DNA of 64,000 nucleotides, taken from assembly GCA_900541315.1 (NCBI GenBank), contig UQJF01000001.1, positions 1 to 64,000 of the forward strand. Direction: 5' to 3'. Shown here piece after piece: positions 51,029-60,281 of the stretch. This DNA is from an uncultured Clostridium sp. (GTDB lineage: Bacteria > Bacillota > Clostridia > Lachnospirales > Lachnospiraceae). The translations under genes were made by a program, and so were the position numbers. Each line of letters opens with the position of its first letter. Position 1 is the stretch's first letter. The notes beneath the pieces were generated by a model. The model was not told where the DNA came from. It searched no databases and was given only the letters and a program-made list of their open reading frames with translations.

Positions 51029-52492
51029 ATGAGCAAAACACCCAGCGTTCGAAAAAATTATATTTACAACCTGATCTACCAGGTGATGACTCTGATCACC
51101 CCTTTTATCACAACGCCCTATATTTCCCGTGTTCTGGGGGCGGACGGAACGGGAATACAAAGCTATACCAATTCCGTGGTCCAGTATTTTGCTATACTGG
51201 CGGCGCTGGGAACAGCTTCTTATGGGCAGAGGGAGATCGCAAGACACAGAGATGATCTAAAGATGCGCAGCCGACTTTTCTGGGAGATCGAGATGCTCTG
51301 TATGGCAACTACAGCAGCATGTCTTATCATCTGGCTGTTTGTGATCGGCTTTGCAAAGGAATACCGGCCTTATTATATTGTGCTTACTATGACGCTCACA
51401 GCTGTGGCTTTTGATATTTCCTGGTTTTTTGGTGGTCTTGAGCAGTATTCACTGATCGTTCTGCGAAATACGGCAGTGAAGCTTATTGGCATTGCCATGC
51501 TGTTTTTATTTATCCGGGAAAAAGAAGACCTTCTGCTGTACGTGGCGCTGACTGCGGCAACAGGACTTCTGGGAAATATCTCTATGTGGGGGTATTTAAA
51601 GGGACAGGTAGAAAGGCCGGTTTTAAAGGAACTTTGTCCTTTGCGCCATTTAAAAGAGACTTTGGTTTATTTTATTCCTACTATTGCCACTTCCGTGTAT
51701 ACCATTCTGGATAAGACCATGCTTGGCTGGTTTTCCGGGGAAAATAAATCACAGAACGGTTATTATGAATATGCCACCGGTTTTGTAAATATGGCGAAAA
51801 TACTGATCATGTCTTTTAATGCAGTTATGTCCGCACGCATGTCCTATTTATTTGGGAATGGGCAAATGGAGGAGATCCATAAGCGTATCCGGGAATCCCT
51901 GGATTTCGTGCTTTTAATGGCGATGCCTATTATGCTGGGGCTGGCGGGGATTGCAGCCGGGTTTATCCCATGGTTTTTAGGAAATGGATATCTGCCGGTG
52001 ACATTTTTAATGTATGTGTGCAGTCCACTGGTGCTGGTAGTAGGCTTAAGTGACTGTATCGGCAGCCAGATATTAACTCCCGGAGGTAAACGTGCCCAGA
52101 GCGGAAAAGTGATCGTGGCGGGAGCAGTGGTCAATGCCTGTTTAAATTTCCTGCTGATCCCCCATTTTGCAGCTCTGGGAGCAGCTGCTGCGTCAGTAGC
52201 AGCAGAGTGTTTTATCACCTCCCTTTATCTGTGGCTGGGAAGAGATTTTATAAAGCTGGGAATGCTGGTGCGATATGGCTGGAAACGGCTTGTGGCAGCT
52301 GTAGTTATGTTAGGAGCTGTAGTGTGGACGGGGCAGTTTTTGGAACAGGTCCGGGGACTTGGACCGATCACTACCTTTGTACAGATCGGAGCAGGGGCAG
52401 TAGTGTATTTCCTGGTGCTTTTGGTTATGCATGATGTGTTCCTGTACCGGTATCTGGGAATTATATACAGGCGGCTGACAGGACAGCTATAG
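51029..52492 (+). CDS. Oligosaccharide flippase, Wzx-like (MATE superfamily)
   Basis: 487 residues with about twelve to fourteen hydrophobic spans. The start KNYIYNLIYQVMTLITPFIT segment and the later YISRVLGADGTG are typical of polysaccharide flippases that move undecaprenyl-linked repeat units across the membrane. TGGAGA is 5 bases before ATG 51029; two ATGs at 51011 and 51017 lie before that site. It precedes LicD and belongs with the rhamnose, galactofuranose and GT2 genes of this window as surface glycan machinery. Confidence 0.9.
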   Translation: MSKTPSVRKNYIYNLIYQVMTLITPFITTPYISRVLGADGTGIQSYTNSVVQYFAILAALGTASYGQREIARHRDDLKMRSRLFWEIEMLCMATTAACLIIWLFVIGFAKEYRPYYIVLTMTLTAVAFDISWFFGGLEQYSLIVLRNTAVKLIGIAMLFLFIREKEDLLLYVALTAATGLLGNISMWGYLKGQVERPVLKELCPLRHLKETLVYFIPTIATSVYTILDKTMLGWFSGENKSQNGYYEYATGFVNMAKILIMSFNAVMSARMSYLFGNGQMEEIHKRIRESLDFVLLMAMPIMLGLAGIAAGFIPWFLGNGYLPVTFLMYVCSPLVLVVGLSDCIGSQILTPGGKRAQSGKVIVAGAVVNACLNFLLIPHFAALGAAAASVAAECFITSLYLWLGRDFIKLGMLVRYGWKRLVAAVVMLGAVVWTGQFLEQVRGLGPITTFVQIGAGAVVYFLVLLVMHDVFLYRYLGIIYRRLTGQL

Positions 52493-52546
52493 AATTGCGA
52501 GAGTGGAAAGTACGCAGCAATTCAGTATCAGAGGGGTTAAAATACC
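52492..52546. repeat. B-family palindromic repeat, copy 2
   Basis: GAATTGC (52492-52498) and GCAATTC (52517-52523) are the outer arms; the inner stem is degenerate here (GTGGAAAGTAC). It is followed by AGTATCAGAGGGGTTAAAAT as in copy 1. It begins at the last base of the flippase stop codon and ends 52 bases before the licD start. Confidence 0.7.
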
Positions 52547-52598
52547 TATAAAAGAAAGCTTAGGTCAGACAAAAACAGTTTGGAGGGAATCAGGGGAC

Positions 52599-53486
52599 AT
52601 GCTGAAAGAAAAGCCGGAATTTTATAAAGAAGAAATACGCTGCGGATACACCGTAGATGAAAAAACGAAACGTGTTTGGGCAGTGCAGCTGGAAATGCTG
52701 GATGAAGTAGAACGTATCTGTAAAGCCAATGGGCTTAAATATTTTGCTGACAGCGGAACTCTGATCGGGGCTATCCGCCATGAAGGATATATTCCCTGGG
52801 ATGACGATATTGATCTGGTGATGCTGCGGGAAGATTATGATAAATTTGTGCAGATCGCTCCAGCATGGCTGAAAGAAGATCTGGTGCTTCAGACTGTGTA
52901 TACAGAGAAAAATTACCTTCGGGGTCATGCACAGATCCGTAACAGCAAAACCTGCGGCTGCAATGAAGAAGATAAAAAGGCGGGATATAACTGCGGTATT
53001 TTCATTGATATTTTTCCCTTAGATGGTATGCCGGATACAGCAAAAGGAAGAAAAAGCTGGGCGAAGAAGATAGAATTTTACTGGATGGTACTGTATACAT
53101 GGTATCGGTTTGATTATTATGAAAATGCAACATTTTTCGGAAAGCTCCTTCATGGCGTTGGAACCATTCTTCATGTTCCTATGCGCAAAGCGTATAAGGG
53201 TTATGAAAAATTGTGTACCCGTTTTAAAGGAAAAGACACGGAATACGTCTGCGATACTGTATTTATCCGCTATCTGGAGAAGAATACCTGGAAGAGGGAA
53301 TGGTTCAAAGAAGCTGTCTACATGCCTTTTGAAAACCGTAAAATACCTGTTCCAGTAGGTTATGACGGAAGACTTACAGCTGAATATGGCGATTACATGA
53401 AACCGGCCAAAGCGCCGACTATGCATGGCGGACTGATCTTGGATCCGGATGTGCCATATACGGAATATTTAAAAAGAGAAAATTGA
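52599..53486 (+). CDS. LicD-family phosphotransferase
   Basis: 295 residues. The family core KYFADSGTLIGAIRHEG then YIPWDDDIDLVM (Asp68-70 and Asp72) is intact. LicD proteins transfer phosphocholine or another CDP-activated head group (or a phosphosugar) to glycans. I place the start at ATG 52599 with GGAGGG (52582-52587) upstream; a longer frame from GTG 52503 would translate the B-family repeat. It follows the flippase gene, and its activated donor may come from the nucleotidyltransferase fusion at 38849-40681. Confidence 0.9.
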   Translation: MLKEKPEFYKEEIRCGYTVDEKTKRVWAVQLEMLDEVERICKANGLKYFADSGTLIGAIRHEGYIPWDDDIDLVMLREDYDKFVQIAPAWLKEDLVLQTVYTEKNYLRGHAQIRNSKTCGCNEEDKKAGYNCGIFIDIFPLDGMPDTAKGRKSWAKKIEFYWMVLYTWYRFDYYENATFFGKLLHGVGTILHVPMRKAYKGYEKLCTRFKGKDTEYVCDTVFIRYLEKNTWKREWFKEAVYMPFENRKIPVPVGYDGRLTAEYGDYMKPAKAPTMHGGLILDPDVPYTEYLKREN

Positions 53487-53630
53487 TAGGGCTTTACCCA
53501 GGAAATTATTTGAGGTGGAAAATTTCGCACGATCCACACGCCGTTGGTACAGACAAGGGAAACCTGAGAGATGCAGGAGAAGTGTGCGCCTGCCAAATAA
53601 TTATCTGGTTTAGCATATATAGTAGAACGA

Positions 53631-53677
53631 AACAGGCAGAAACTTCGCATATTATAATTGCAAAGATTCTGCCTGTT
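53631..53677. terminator. Probable terminator between licD and the enolase-family gene
   Basis: AACAGGCAGAA (53631-53641) pairs with TTCTGCCTGTT (53667-53677), with an inner CTT-GCA/TGC-AAG stem. T runs on either side are weak. Confidence 0.55.
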
Positions 53678-53681
53678 ATCT

Positions 53682-53750
53682 TTATCTTGTATACGAGATG
53701 AATACGTTTTCTTTTTGGAAATGGACTGTTATTATCTATTTAAACAGAGA
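53682..53750. repeat. D-family repeat, copy 1
   Basis: TTATCTTGTATACGAGATGA followed by ATACGTTTTCTTTTT and TGTTATTATCTATTT matches 60992-61056 over about 65 bases with a few changes. Its inverted repeat is imperfect here. Confidence 0.65.
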
Positions 53751-53754
53751 AAAC

Positions 53755-54900
53755 CTATTTTTTTCTGTAATAATACTGGATACCTCTTAAGAGCCCATCT
53801 GTTTCCAGATGGTCAAAATCGAGCTGAACAGGAATGCCTGGAATATCTGGAAGGTAGAATCGCCCGTCTTTGATCTGGGATACAACCTTAAAGTAAGGAA
53901 TCAATACTTCATTTAATGGCTGATGGAATTCCAGAAGTTCATTTTCGGAATAGAGGGCACCTAAAGCGGCATTTATAAATGGAAAGCCGCCAGTAGAAAT
54001 ACGGCAGTTATGTTGGTGGGCATAATCCCGTACACGCATGATTTCAGCAAGGCAGTATAAACGGGCAGGCTGGAGATGATCTACGCCATGTTCTGCATAA
54101 TCCACATGAGCATGATAACTTCTGACAGATTCACCCATAGCAATTTCCATGGAAATACCGGCATTATCCATCTGGTCGCGCAGAGAGCGAAGCGCCTCCA
54201 TGTCAAAAGCATGGACAGGTTCTTCAAACCATTCCACATTATAAGGAGCAGCAGCTTTTGCAAATTCAAAAGCGGTATCAGCATCCCAGGCTTGGTTTGC
54301 ATCTACAGCAATGCCAAAATCATCGCCCAGAGCCAGTCGGGCTTTTTCAAGACGGCGGACATCTGCAGACCAGTCATTGCCATTTCCACCAATCTTAAAT
54401 TTGGTGATTTTGAAACCTTCTGATTTGAAGCGGAGAAGATCGTCTAAAAGGGCTTCATCGCTAAGAAGCACAGAACCGCCGCCTTTATAGACGCTGGCCC
54501 AGTCTTTTGTGGCACCAAGAAAACGATGAAGTGGCTTTTGGGCCCGGTTGGCTAAAAGGTCTAAAAGGATCCAGTCCAGATTAAACATTTCTGCAACATA
54601 AGGGCTTTGATAGCCAAAGTTGCGGATCTCCCACCAGAAGTAATGAGTCCATTCACTATTGGTTTTTCCGCCTTGCTCTAATAGTCTTGGGACAAAGAAA
54701 TCTACCATGATACGGGAAGCTGGGCCCTGACCACAGAAACCATCTTCGTCATATACTTTTAGCCAGCCCTGGAAAAAGGATGCATGACGGATCCCGCCAG
54801 TTCCGTCTTTAAAAGGAACTGGAAGTGGAATAGGTGCTACATTATAAAATATAGCTTCTTTGATTTTAAGGACATCTGGATAGTTAAAAAGATAGTTCAT
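53755..54900 (-). CDS. Enolase-superfamily (mandelate racemase/muconate lactonizing type) enzyme
   Basis: 381 residues. The N-terminal capping domain is followed by the barrel with KFKIGG (KxK acid/base motif), three metal ligands in AVDANQAWD, WFEEPV and AMGESVRS, and a C-terminal ISTGGFPF segment. The family abstracts a proton alpha to a carboxylate, as sugar-acid dehydratases and racemases do. Its start overlaps the stop of the double LysR gene by four bases. The tct transporter divergent from that regulator probably brings in its acid substrate. Confidence 0.9.
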   Translation of the reverse strand: MNYLFNYPDVLKIKEAIFYNVAPIPLPVPFKDGTGGIRHASFFQGWLKVYDEDGFCGQGPASRIMVDFFVPRLLEQGGKTNSEWTHYFWWEIRNFGYQSPYVAEMFNLDWILLDLLANRAQKPLHRFLGATKDWASVYKGGGSVLLSDEALLDDLLRFKSEGFKITKFKIGGNGNDWSADVRRLEKARLALGDDFGIAVDANQAWDADTAFEFAKAAAPYNVEWFEEPVHAFDMEALRSLRDQMDNAGISMEIAMGESVRSYHAHVDYAEHGVDHLQPARLYCLAEIMRVRDYAHQHNCRISTGGFPFINAALGALYSENELLEFHQPLNEVLIPYFKVVSQIKDGRFYLPDIPGIPVQLDFDHLETDGLLRGIQYYYRKK

Positions 54901-56801
54901 GAAAATACCTCCTCATAATGTTCAAAATAGGTTTCAAATGTGTCATAAAGCAAATTTTCCAAATCTCGGGTCACAGGGGGCATGGCGCGGATCGGATGAT
55001 GGGCCATGATCAGAAAATATCCCTGAGGTGGTGTAAAGGAATGAATATCATCAGGAGTGTCAGCAAAAATCTTTGATGGAAGGATCGTGTTGCCAATTCC
55101 ATTTTTTTCCAGAAAATGCAGGATGGATGGAATAGCCTCACAAATGGAGGATACACAGGCCGGACATATCTGTTGGAATAAACGTTCCTGTTCGCAGTGC
55201 AGCGCATTTGTCTGAGGGACCATCATAGCTTTCGCAGATTCTAAAGAACAGGAAGCAATATCGTTTTTAGAACAATATACTAGTTCATCTTCATCCAGAA
55301 TACGGCTGTCTAAAATGGGATGCTCTTCTTCACAGGAAAAATAGATGCCATAATCTACGGATGCATTTAAAAGAGCTTCCTGGATTTGTTCACGGTTACC
55401 GCAGGTGATATGAAGCTGGATATCTGGATGCTGTTCCTGAAAAGCAGAAACAATCTGAGTTTGTATAATATGTATCAGACTGGGATCACATTGCAGGTAA
55501 ATACTTCCCTCATGTCCTTGCTGATAAGCTTTAATATGTTCGGACATTTCAGCTTCAATCTGTAGGATGTTACGGGCGAAGTTGACAAATACCTTTCCAG
55601 CATTGGTGGGGAGCAGTGTATTATGTTCGCGGATAAATAATTTGGTACAAAGCATTTTTTCCATACCATGCAGATACCGGGAAAGAGCAGGCTGGGTAAG
55701 ATAAAATTTTTCGGCAGCTTTTGTCAGACTTTTTTCATCAACAATGGCAATAACGTAACGCAGCAGTTGTGGATTCAGATTTAATTCAGGAGGATTTTGT
55801 GTGGATGCCAAAGTACCAGGGATATCTGGTGCAGAAATACCTGAACCTTTATTTCCTAATGACAGGTCAGCAGCCAGAAGCAGATCGTTGACCTGTGAGG
55901 ATGGAATGATCTCAAAGTGTTGATCTGGATCAGACTGCAGATCCTGGATCAGTAAAGATGCGAGATATTTTTCCGGTTCTGTCAGTTTATACCCCAGAGG
56001 AAAACGAATATGTGTGACTTGGTGAACAGGTGGATCTAAAGGAAGGAATACCAGCTCATTACAAGGTGTGACATATGTTTTGGATACAAGACCTGCTCCA
56101 GCTGCGTGATGGAGCATAGAATCAACAAGAATCACATTATCTGACTCAAAAGTGATCACAGGTTCAAAGCCTGCTTCCTTAAAAAGTTCTTCTGCAAGGA
56201 TGCGAATGCTGTGTCGGGACCCCTGTAGTACAAATGGGGTATCTTTCAGATCAGCCAGACGGATCTTGCTGGAAGTGGCTAATGGATGAGCTGCAGGAAG
56301 TGCAACCAGAAGCTCTTCATAGGCAATGGGAATATCTGTTACTTTATCAGAGGCTTTTCCAGAACCAATTGCCAGATCTACCTGCCCATGCAAAACAGCG
56401 TTCGTTTGTTCATTAGAGTAAAGCTCTGTTAAAGATAATGAAATATTGGGATAACGGTTTATAAATGACTGGTAAATACGGCTGTATATCATGGATCCGC
56501 GATTGGGGCCGGTTGCCAGGCGGATACAGGAATGATCCATATTTGTGATCATTCTCAGTGACTGGGAAAGTCTTGTTTGTTCATTTACGATTTTATGTGC
56601 ATATTCGATTACACAGCGTCCTACAGAAGTAGGCACCAACTGTCTGTGATAACGAAGGAAGGTCTGGAAACCCAGTGAGGTTTCATATTCAGTAAGAAAT
56701 TTGCTGAGTGCAGGCTGAGAAATCTGCAATGCCTGTGCTGCTGCTGAGAGATTTCCAAAATCAGATATAACAGTAAGATAATAAAGCTGTCGTGTTGTCA
56801 T
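54897..56801 (-). CDS. Double-length LysR regulator (two complete LysR units in tandem)
   Basis: 634 residues, about twice the usual 300. First unit: helix-turn-helix about 4-63 (AAQALQISQPALSKFLTEYE) and effector domain about 92-290. A linker (291-342) leads to a second unit: helix-turn-helix about 343-402 (AAEKFYLTQPALSRYLHGME) and effector domain about 430-630. Both halves are intact without frameshift, so one chain could act as a covalent dimer with two different ligand pockets. It overlaps the enolase-family gene by four bases and is divergent from tctC, its probable targets. Confidence 0.88.
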   Translation of the reverse strand: MTTRQLYYLTVISDFGNLSAAAQALQISQPALSKFLTEYETSLGFQTFLRYHRQLVPTSVGRCVIEYAHKIVNEQTRLSQSLRMITNMDHSCIRLATGPNRGSMIYSRIYQSFINRYPNISLSLTELYSNEQTNAVLHGQVDLAIGSGKASDKVTDIPIAYEELLVALPAAHPLATSSKIRLADLKDTPFVLQGSRHSIRILAEELFKEAGFEPVITFESDNVILVDSMLHHAAGAGLVSKTYVTPCNELVFLPLDPPVHQVTHIRFPLGYKLTEPEKYLASLLIQDLQSDPDQHFEIIPSSQVNDLLLAADLSLGNKGSGISAPDIPGTLASTQNPPELNLNPQLLRYVIAIVDEKSLTKAAEKFYLTQPALSRYLHGMEKMLCTKLFIREHNTLLPTNAGKVFVNFARNILQIEAEMSEHIKAYQQGHEGSIYLQCDPSLIHIIQTQIVSAFQEQHPDIQLHITCGNREQIQEALLNASVDYGIYFSCEEEHPILDSRILDEDELVYCSKNDIASCSLESAKAMMVPQTNALHCEQERLFQQICPACVSSICEAIPSILHFLEKNGIGNTILPSKIFADTPDDIHSFTPPQGYFLIMAHHPIRAMPPVTRDLENLLYDTFETYFEHYEEVFS

Positions 56802-56917
56802 GTGAGATTCACCCCTTTCTTGTTGTTTTTTTTAATTATAGACAAAATCTAATGAGTGTCAAGAAAAAATGAGTTTACTATAACTAAAATGATATGAACA
56901 CTATAATCAAAATGACT

Positions 56918-56991
56918 TTGCAAAATGCAAAATCGAAGTATATAATACGAAATATAAAAGCAATTAGCGAAAAAATATAGCAAAATTGCTA
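56918..56991 (+). promoter_or_regulatory. tct promoter with inverted-repeat operator candidate
   Basis: TTGCAA (56918-56923), 17 bases, TATAAT (56941-56946). TAGCAAAATTGCTA at 56978-56991 is an inverted repeat (arms TAGCAA/TTGCTA) downstream of the start point. A leader hairpin AACAGAGC/GCTCTGTT lies at 57004-57027, before the ribosome binding site. Two operator half-regions would suit the double LysR protein. Confidence 0.65.
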
Positions 56992-57058
56992 AAAAATGCA
57001 AATAACAGAGCGAAAGATTGCTCTGTTAAAAATGATATGAAAAAGGAGAGAAAAAACT

Positions 57059-58138
57059 ATGAGAAAGAATTTGTATCGTTTTTTAGCGGCAGGTGTGATC
57101 CTGGTAGCGGTAGCAGGAATGGCAGGCTGTTCTGAAAAAAAAGATGAAACAGTTTCTACTGCGGCAGCTTCTGAAGCGGAAACGCAGGAAAATGACAGTA
57201 AGGCGGCTGCTGATACAGAAATTGGTTTTCCAAAAGATGAAACGATCACACTGGTTGTTCCTGGAAAAGCAGGTGGCGGCTCTGATTTGGGAATCCGTTA
57301 TTACAGTGAAGGATTGAATCGATTATATGGACTTAAAACAACCGTTACCAATTATGACAGTAATACGGTGGGGCATCAGACAGTAGCAAATGCAAAGCCT
57401 GATGGAACAACTCTTACAGTGGCAACGTCTGCTTTAAATATACAGTATATTACGGGTAATACTGATATTGATCCGAACAAAGATTTCACATTGATCGCAT
57501 GCCTTCAGGACAATGGATTTCTTACGTTAGCAGTTCCGGCTGATGCTCCTTATGATGATTTTACAGGTTTTGTAGAGTATGCTAAGGAACATCCGGGAGA
57601 ATTAAATGCAGGCATGCCTGCATCTGGCTCTAATACATTTTTATTTGGAATGTTAAGTAAAGAACTTGGTATTGAGTTGAATTCTGTTGAGTGTGCATCA
57701 GAAGCAGACCGTCTTACCAATCTTGCAGGCGGATTCATTGATGTAGGTGTTGTTGGCGTTGGAAATGCAGTAGAGTATGAAAAAGCAGGAAAGTTAAAAG
57801 TAATTGGCACTGTTGCATCAGATGGAATTACGATTGGAGATTACCCGGAAGAATTACCGGATAATTATAAGACATTACAGGAACAGGGATACGAGAATTG
57901 TACAATGTCTATATATCATTATCTTTTAGGACCTGCAGGTATGGATGAAAAGATGGTAGCTGAAATGAATGAGGCTATGAAAGCGGTAGCAGAAGATCCA
58001 ACTGTAAAAGACGGTATTGCGAGCATTGGCTGCATTCCAGGCTGGCATGATTTGGAAGAGTCTAAGGAGATTCATGATAAAGAATATGCACAGTTTGTAG
58101 ACATTGCAAAAAGCTTAGGTGTATGTGAAGTGGAATAA
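57059..58138 (+). CDS. Tripartite tricarboxylate transporter binding lipoprotein TctC
   Basis: 359 residues. Signal peptide ends at AGMAGC (Cys24), then the TctC/BugT fold: ITLVVPGKAGGGSDLGIRYY, a ligand-loop NYDSNTVGHQTVANAKPDGTTL split in the family manner, and GPAGMDEKMVAEMN. TctC proteins bind carboxylates such as citrate or other organic acids for the TctAB channel. It is the first gene of tctCBA with an excellent promoter. The neighbour enzyme suggests a sugar acid as ligand. Confidence 0.93.
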   Translation: MRKNLYRFLAAGVILVAVAGMAGCSEKKDETVSTAAASEAETQENDSKAAADTEIGFPKDETITLVVPGKAGGGSDLGIRYYSEGLNRLYGLKTTVTNYDSNTVGHQTVANAKPDGTTLTVATSALNIQYITGNTDIDPNKDFTLIACLQDNGFLTLAVPADAPYDDFTGFVEYAKEHPGELNAGMPASGSNTFLFGMLSKELGIELNSVECASEADRLTNLAGGFIDVGVVGVGNAVEYEKAGKLKVIGTVASDGITIGDYPEELPDNYKTLQEQGYENCTMSIYHYLLGPAGMDEKMVAEMNEAMKAVAEDPTVKDGIASIGCIPGWHDLEESKEIHDKEYAQFVDIAKSLGVCEVE

Positions 58139-58147
58139 TGGAAAAGG

Positions 58148-58175
58148 ATGTCCTAAGGGATCTCTCTCAGGACAT
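58148..58175 (+). repeat. Intercistronic hairpin tctC-tctB
   Basis: ATGTCCT (58148-58154) pairs with AGGACAT (58169-58175). No T run follows, so it is not an ordinary terminator. The arms echo the ends of the A-family element, but the interior does not, so I do not count it as a copy. Confidence 0.5.
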
Positions 58176-58199
58176 TTTAGAAAGGAGAAGATTGGGAAT

Positions 58200-58667
58200 A
58201 TGAAAATGCACAGAGATACGATCACCGGTATTACAGGTCTGGTGGGAAGTGCTTTTTTTCTGTATTTTACCCGGTTTATCAAACAACCGGCTAAATTATT
58301 GGAACCAGGACCAAGGATCGTGCCATATGTAGCACTGCTTCTTATTGCGGTCAGTTCTCTAGCTTTATTGATCAAAGGGGTCATAGAACGAAAAAGGGAG
58401 GAAAAGCCATATTTTCCCAAGGGAGGTATCTGTAAAATAACATTAAGCTTTATGAAACTGCTTCTTTATGCTGTTGCTATGAATTATCTGGGATTTTTAT
58501 TTACGACGCCCTTTGCTACTTTTGCATTTATTTATGATCTTAAGGGAGAAAGTAAGGTGCGGCTGGTTACGGCAATCATTATTTCTGTGGTAGTTACAGC
58601 CAGTCTCTATGCAATGTTTGTTTATGGTTTTCAGATAAAACTGCCGTCTGGCATACTATTTGAGTAG
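58200..58667 (+). CDS. Tripartite tricarboxylate transporter small membrane subunit TctB
   Basis: 155 residues with four hydrophobic spans and little other conservation, as usual for TctB. GITGLVGSAFFLYFTRF starts the first span, followed by the GPRIVPYVALLLIA span. I place the start at ATG 58200 after AAGGAG; an upstream in-frame ATG overlaps the tctC end and has no site. It forms the membrane complex with TctA. Confidence 0.87.
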   Translation: MKMHRDTITGITGLVGSAFFLYFTRFIKQPAKLLEPGPRIVPYVALLLIAVSSLALLIKGVIERKREEKPYFPKGGICKITLSFMKLLLYAVAMNYLGFLFTTPFATFAFIYDLKGESKVRLVTAIIISVVVTASLYAMFVYGFQIKLPSGILFE

Positions 58668-58684
58668 AAGAGAGGAGAAGAAAA

Positions 58685-60211
58685 ATGACGGATTATATGA
58701 ATGCATTGCTGATCTGTCTGCAGCCAGTCAATTTCCTGTTGATCATAGCCATGGTTTCGTTAGGAATTGTATTTGGCGCAATTCCAGGACTTTCAGCTAC
58801 CCTTGGTATTGCTTTATTGCTTCCTATTACATTTGGCCTTTCTACGGAAACTTCTTTTGTATTACTTCTTGCCATTTGGATCGGCGGAGTATCGGGAACT
58901 TTTATTTCGGCGGTTTTAATCGGTATTCCGGGGTCTTCTTCCGCTATTGCCACTTGTTTTGACGGCTTTCCTATGACAAAGAAAGGGCAAGCGGGAAAAG
59001 CATTAGGAATTGGTATGACGGCTTCCTTTATAGGAACGGTGGTTTCCGTTATCATTGCAACTGTATTATCTCCGGTTATAGCAGAATTTGCGCTTCATCT
59101 GGGACCATGGGAATATTTTTCACTGTGTTTTTGTGCCATTACATTGATTGCTTCTTTATCAAAAGGAAATATTTTTAAAGGGATCATGGCTGCAGGTATT
59201 GGGCTGCTTATGGGATGTGTAGGCATGGATCCTATTAATGGATCACAGCGTTTTACATTTGGAAGTGTAAACCTTAGTTCTGGACTCAGTACAGTAGCGC
59301 AGATGTTGGGAATGTTTGCTATGTGTCAGATCATCCGTGATTCTGCATTGGGAGAAGGAAAGATGCCGGAAGCAGATGTAGTGAATATGAAGGGGATTGG
59401 TATTGGGTTGAAAGATATTTTTGACAATATCAAGACTATTTTATTTGCTTTTGCAACCGGTCTGTGGATTGGTTTTCTTCCAGGCATGGGTTCTGGTATT
59501 TCTAATATAGTGGCTTATGGATATGCAAAAAGTATCAGTAAAGATCCAGATAGTTTTGGAAAAGGAAATCCAGCAGGTGTATGGGCATCAGAAACTGCAA
59601 ACAATGCATCTTTAGGTGGTGCGTTGATCCCAATGATGGCACTAGGAATTCCTGGAGATGGAATTACAGCGATGCTGATCGCAGGTCTGACGATTCATGG
59701 ATTACAGGCGGGACCGCTATTCATGACAGAACAGCCAGATTTGGCCATGCTGATATTTGCGTGTGTTTTGGTGTCGGCAATTGTTACTTATGTAATACAG
59801 ATTTTAACAAAAAGGTGGTTTCCATACATTTTGAAAGTTCCGTATCACTATTTATACACAGTTATTCTTGTGATCTGTTATATAGGTGGTTATGGAATTT
59901 CCAATACTATGTTTAATATTTATGTTATGTTGGCATGGTGTGTGCTGGCTATCTTTATGAGTATTGCGGGACTGCCGACTTCTCCGTTGGTACTGGCATT
60001 TATCCTTTCAAGTAAATTGGAACGTTATTTCCGCCAAGGTATCAGCTACGCCCATGGAAGTTATAAAGAATTTTTTACGCGTCCGATATCCTGCGTTTTA
60101 CTGATCATTTCTCTGGTTTGTTTAGTATGGCCACTGATATCAGATATATTAAAATCAAAGAAGAATCCAACAGAAACTATGGAAAATATCATACAGGCAA
60201 ATGATGATTGA
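58685..60211 (+). CDS. Tripartite tricarboxylate transporter large membrane subunit TctA
   Basis: 508 residues with about twelve spans. The N-terminal signature GAIPGLSATLGIALLLPITFGL (read in two parts around residues 24-45) and the repeated GIPGSSSAIATCFDG and GIPGDGITAMLIAGL loops are typical of TctA. It is the sodium- or proton-coupled carrier of the system. GAGG precedes the ATG. The operon ends at a strong bidirectional stem. Confidence 0.95.
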   Translation: MTDYMNALLICLQPVNFLLIIAMVSLGIVFGAIPGLSATLGIALLLPITFGLSTETSFVLLLAIWIGGVSGTFISAVLIGIPGSSSAIATCFDGFPMTKKGQAGKALGIGMTASFIGTVVSVIIATVLSPVIAEFALHLGPWEYFSLCFCAITLIASLSKGNIFKGIMAAGIGLLMGCVGMDPINGSQRFTFGSVNLSSGLSTVAQMLGMFAMCQIIRDSALGEGKMPEADVVNMKGIGIGLKDIFDNIKTILFAFATGLWIGFLPGMGSGISNIVAYGYAKSISKDPDSFGKGNPAGVWASETANNASLGGALIPMMALGIPGDGITAMLIAGLTIHGLQAGPLFMTEQPDLAMLIFACVLVSAIVTYVIQILTKRWFPYILKVPYHYLYTVILVICYIGGYGISNTMFNIYVMLAWCVLAIFMSIAGLPTSPLVLAFILSSKLERYFRQGISYAHGSYKEFFTRPISCVLLIISLVCLVWPLISDILKSKKNPTETMENIIQANDD

Positions 60212-60229
60212 TCTAAGAACTAAAAAGCT

Positions 60230-60269
60230 GCCATTTTATGATCTGGTCTATCATGGATCATAAAATGGC
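60230..60269. terminator. Bidirectional terminator
   Basis: A perfect 14-base stem GCCATTTTATGATC (60230-60243) / GATCATAAAATGGC (60256-60269). A TTTTTAG tail on the minus-strand side and TTTG on the plus side; it separates tctA from the convergent GntR gene. Confidence 0.85.
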
Positions 60270-60281
60270 TTTGATCTTGGA

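Noticed and set aside
53483-53873. Small frames containing RDEYVFFL-like sequence near 53.7 kb and 61.0 kb
   Set aside because: They are translations of the D-family repeat and lack binding sites or domains.
58148-58175. Eighth copy of the A-family element
   Set aside because: Only the short ATGTCCT/AGGACAT ends agree; the interior and adjoining stem differ.
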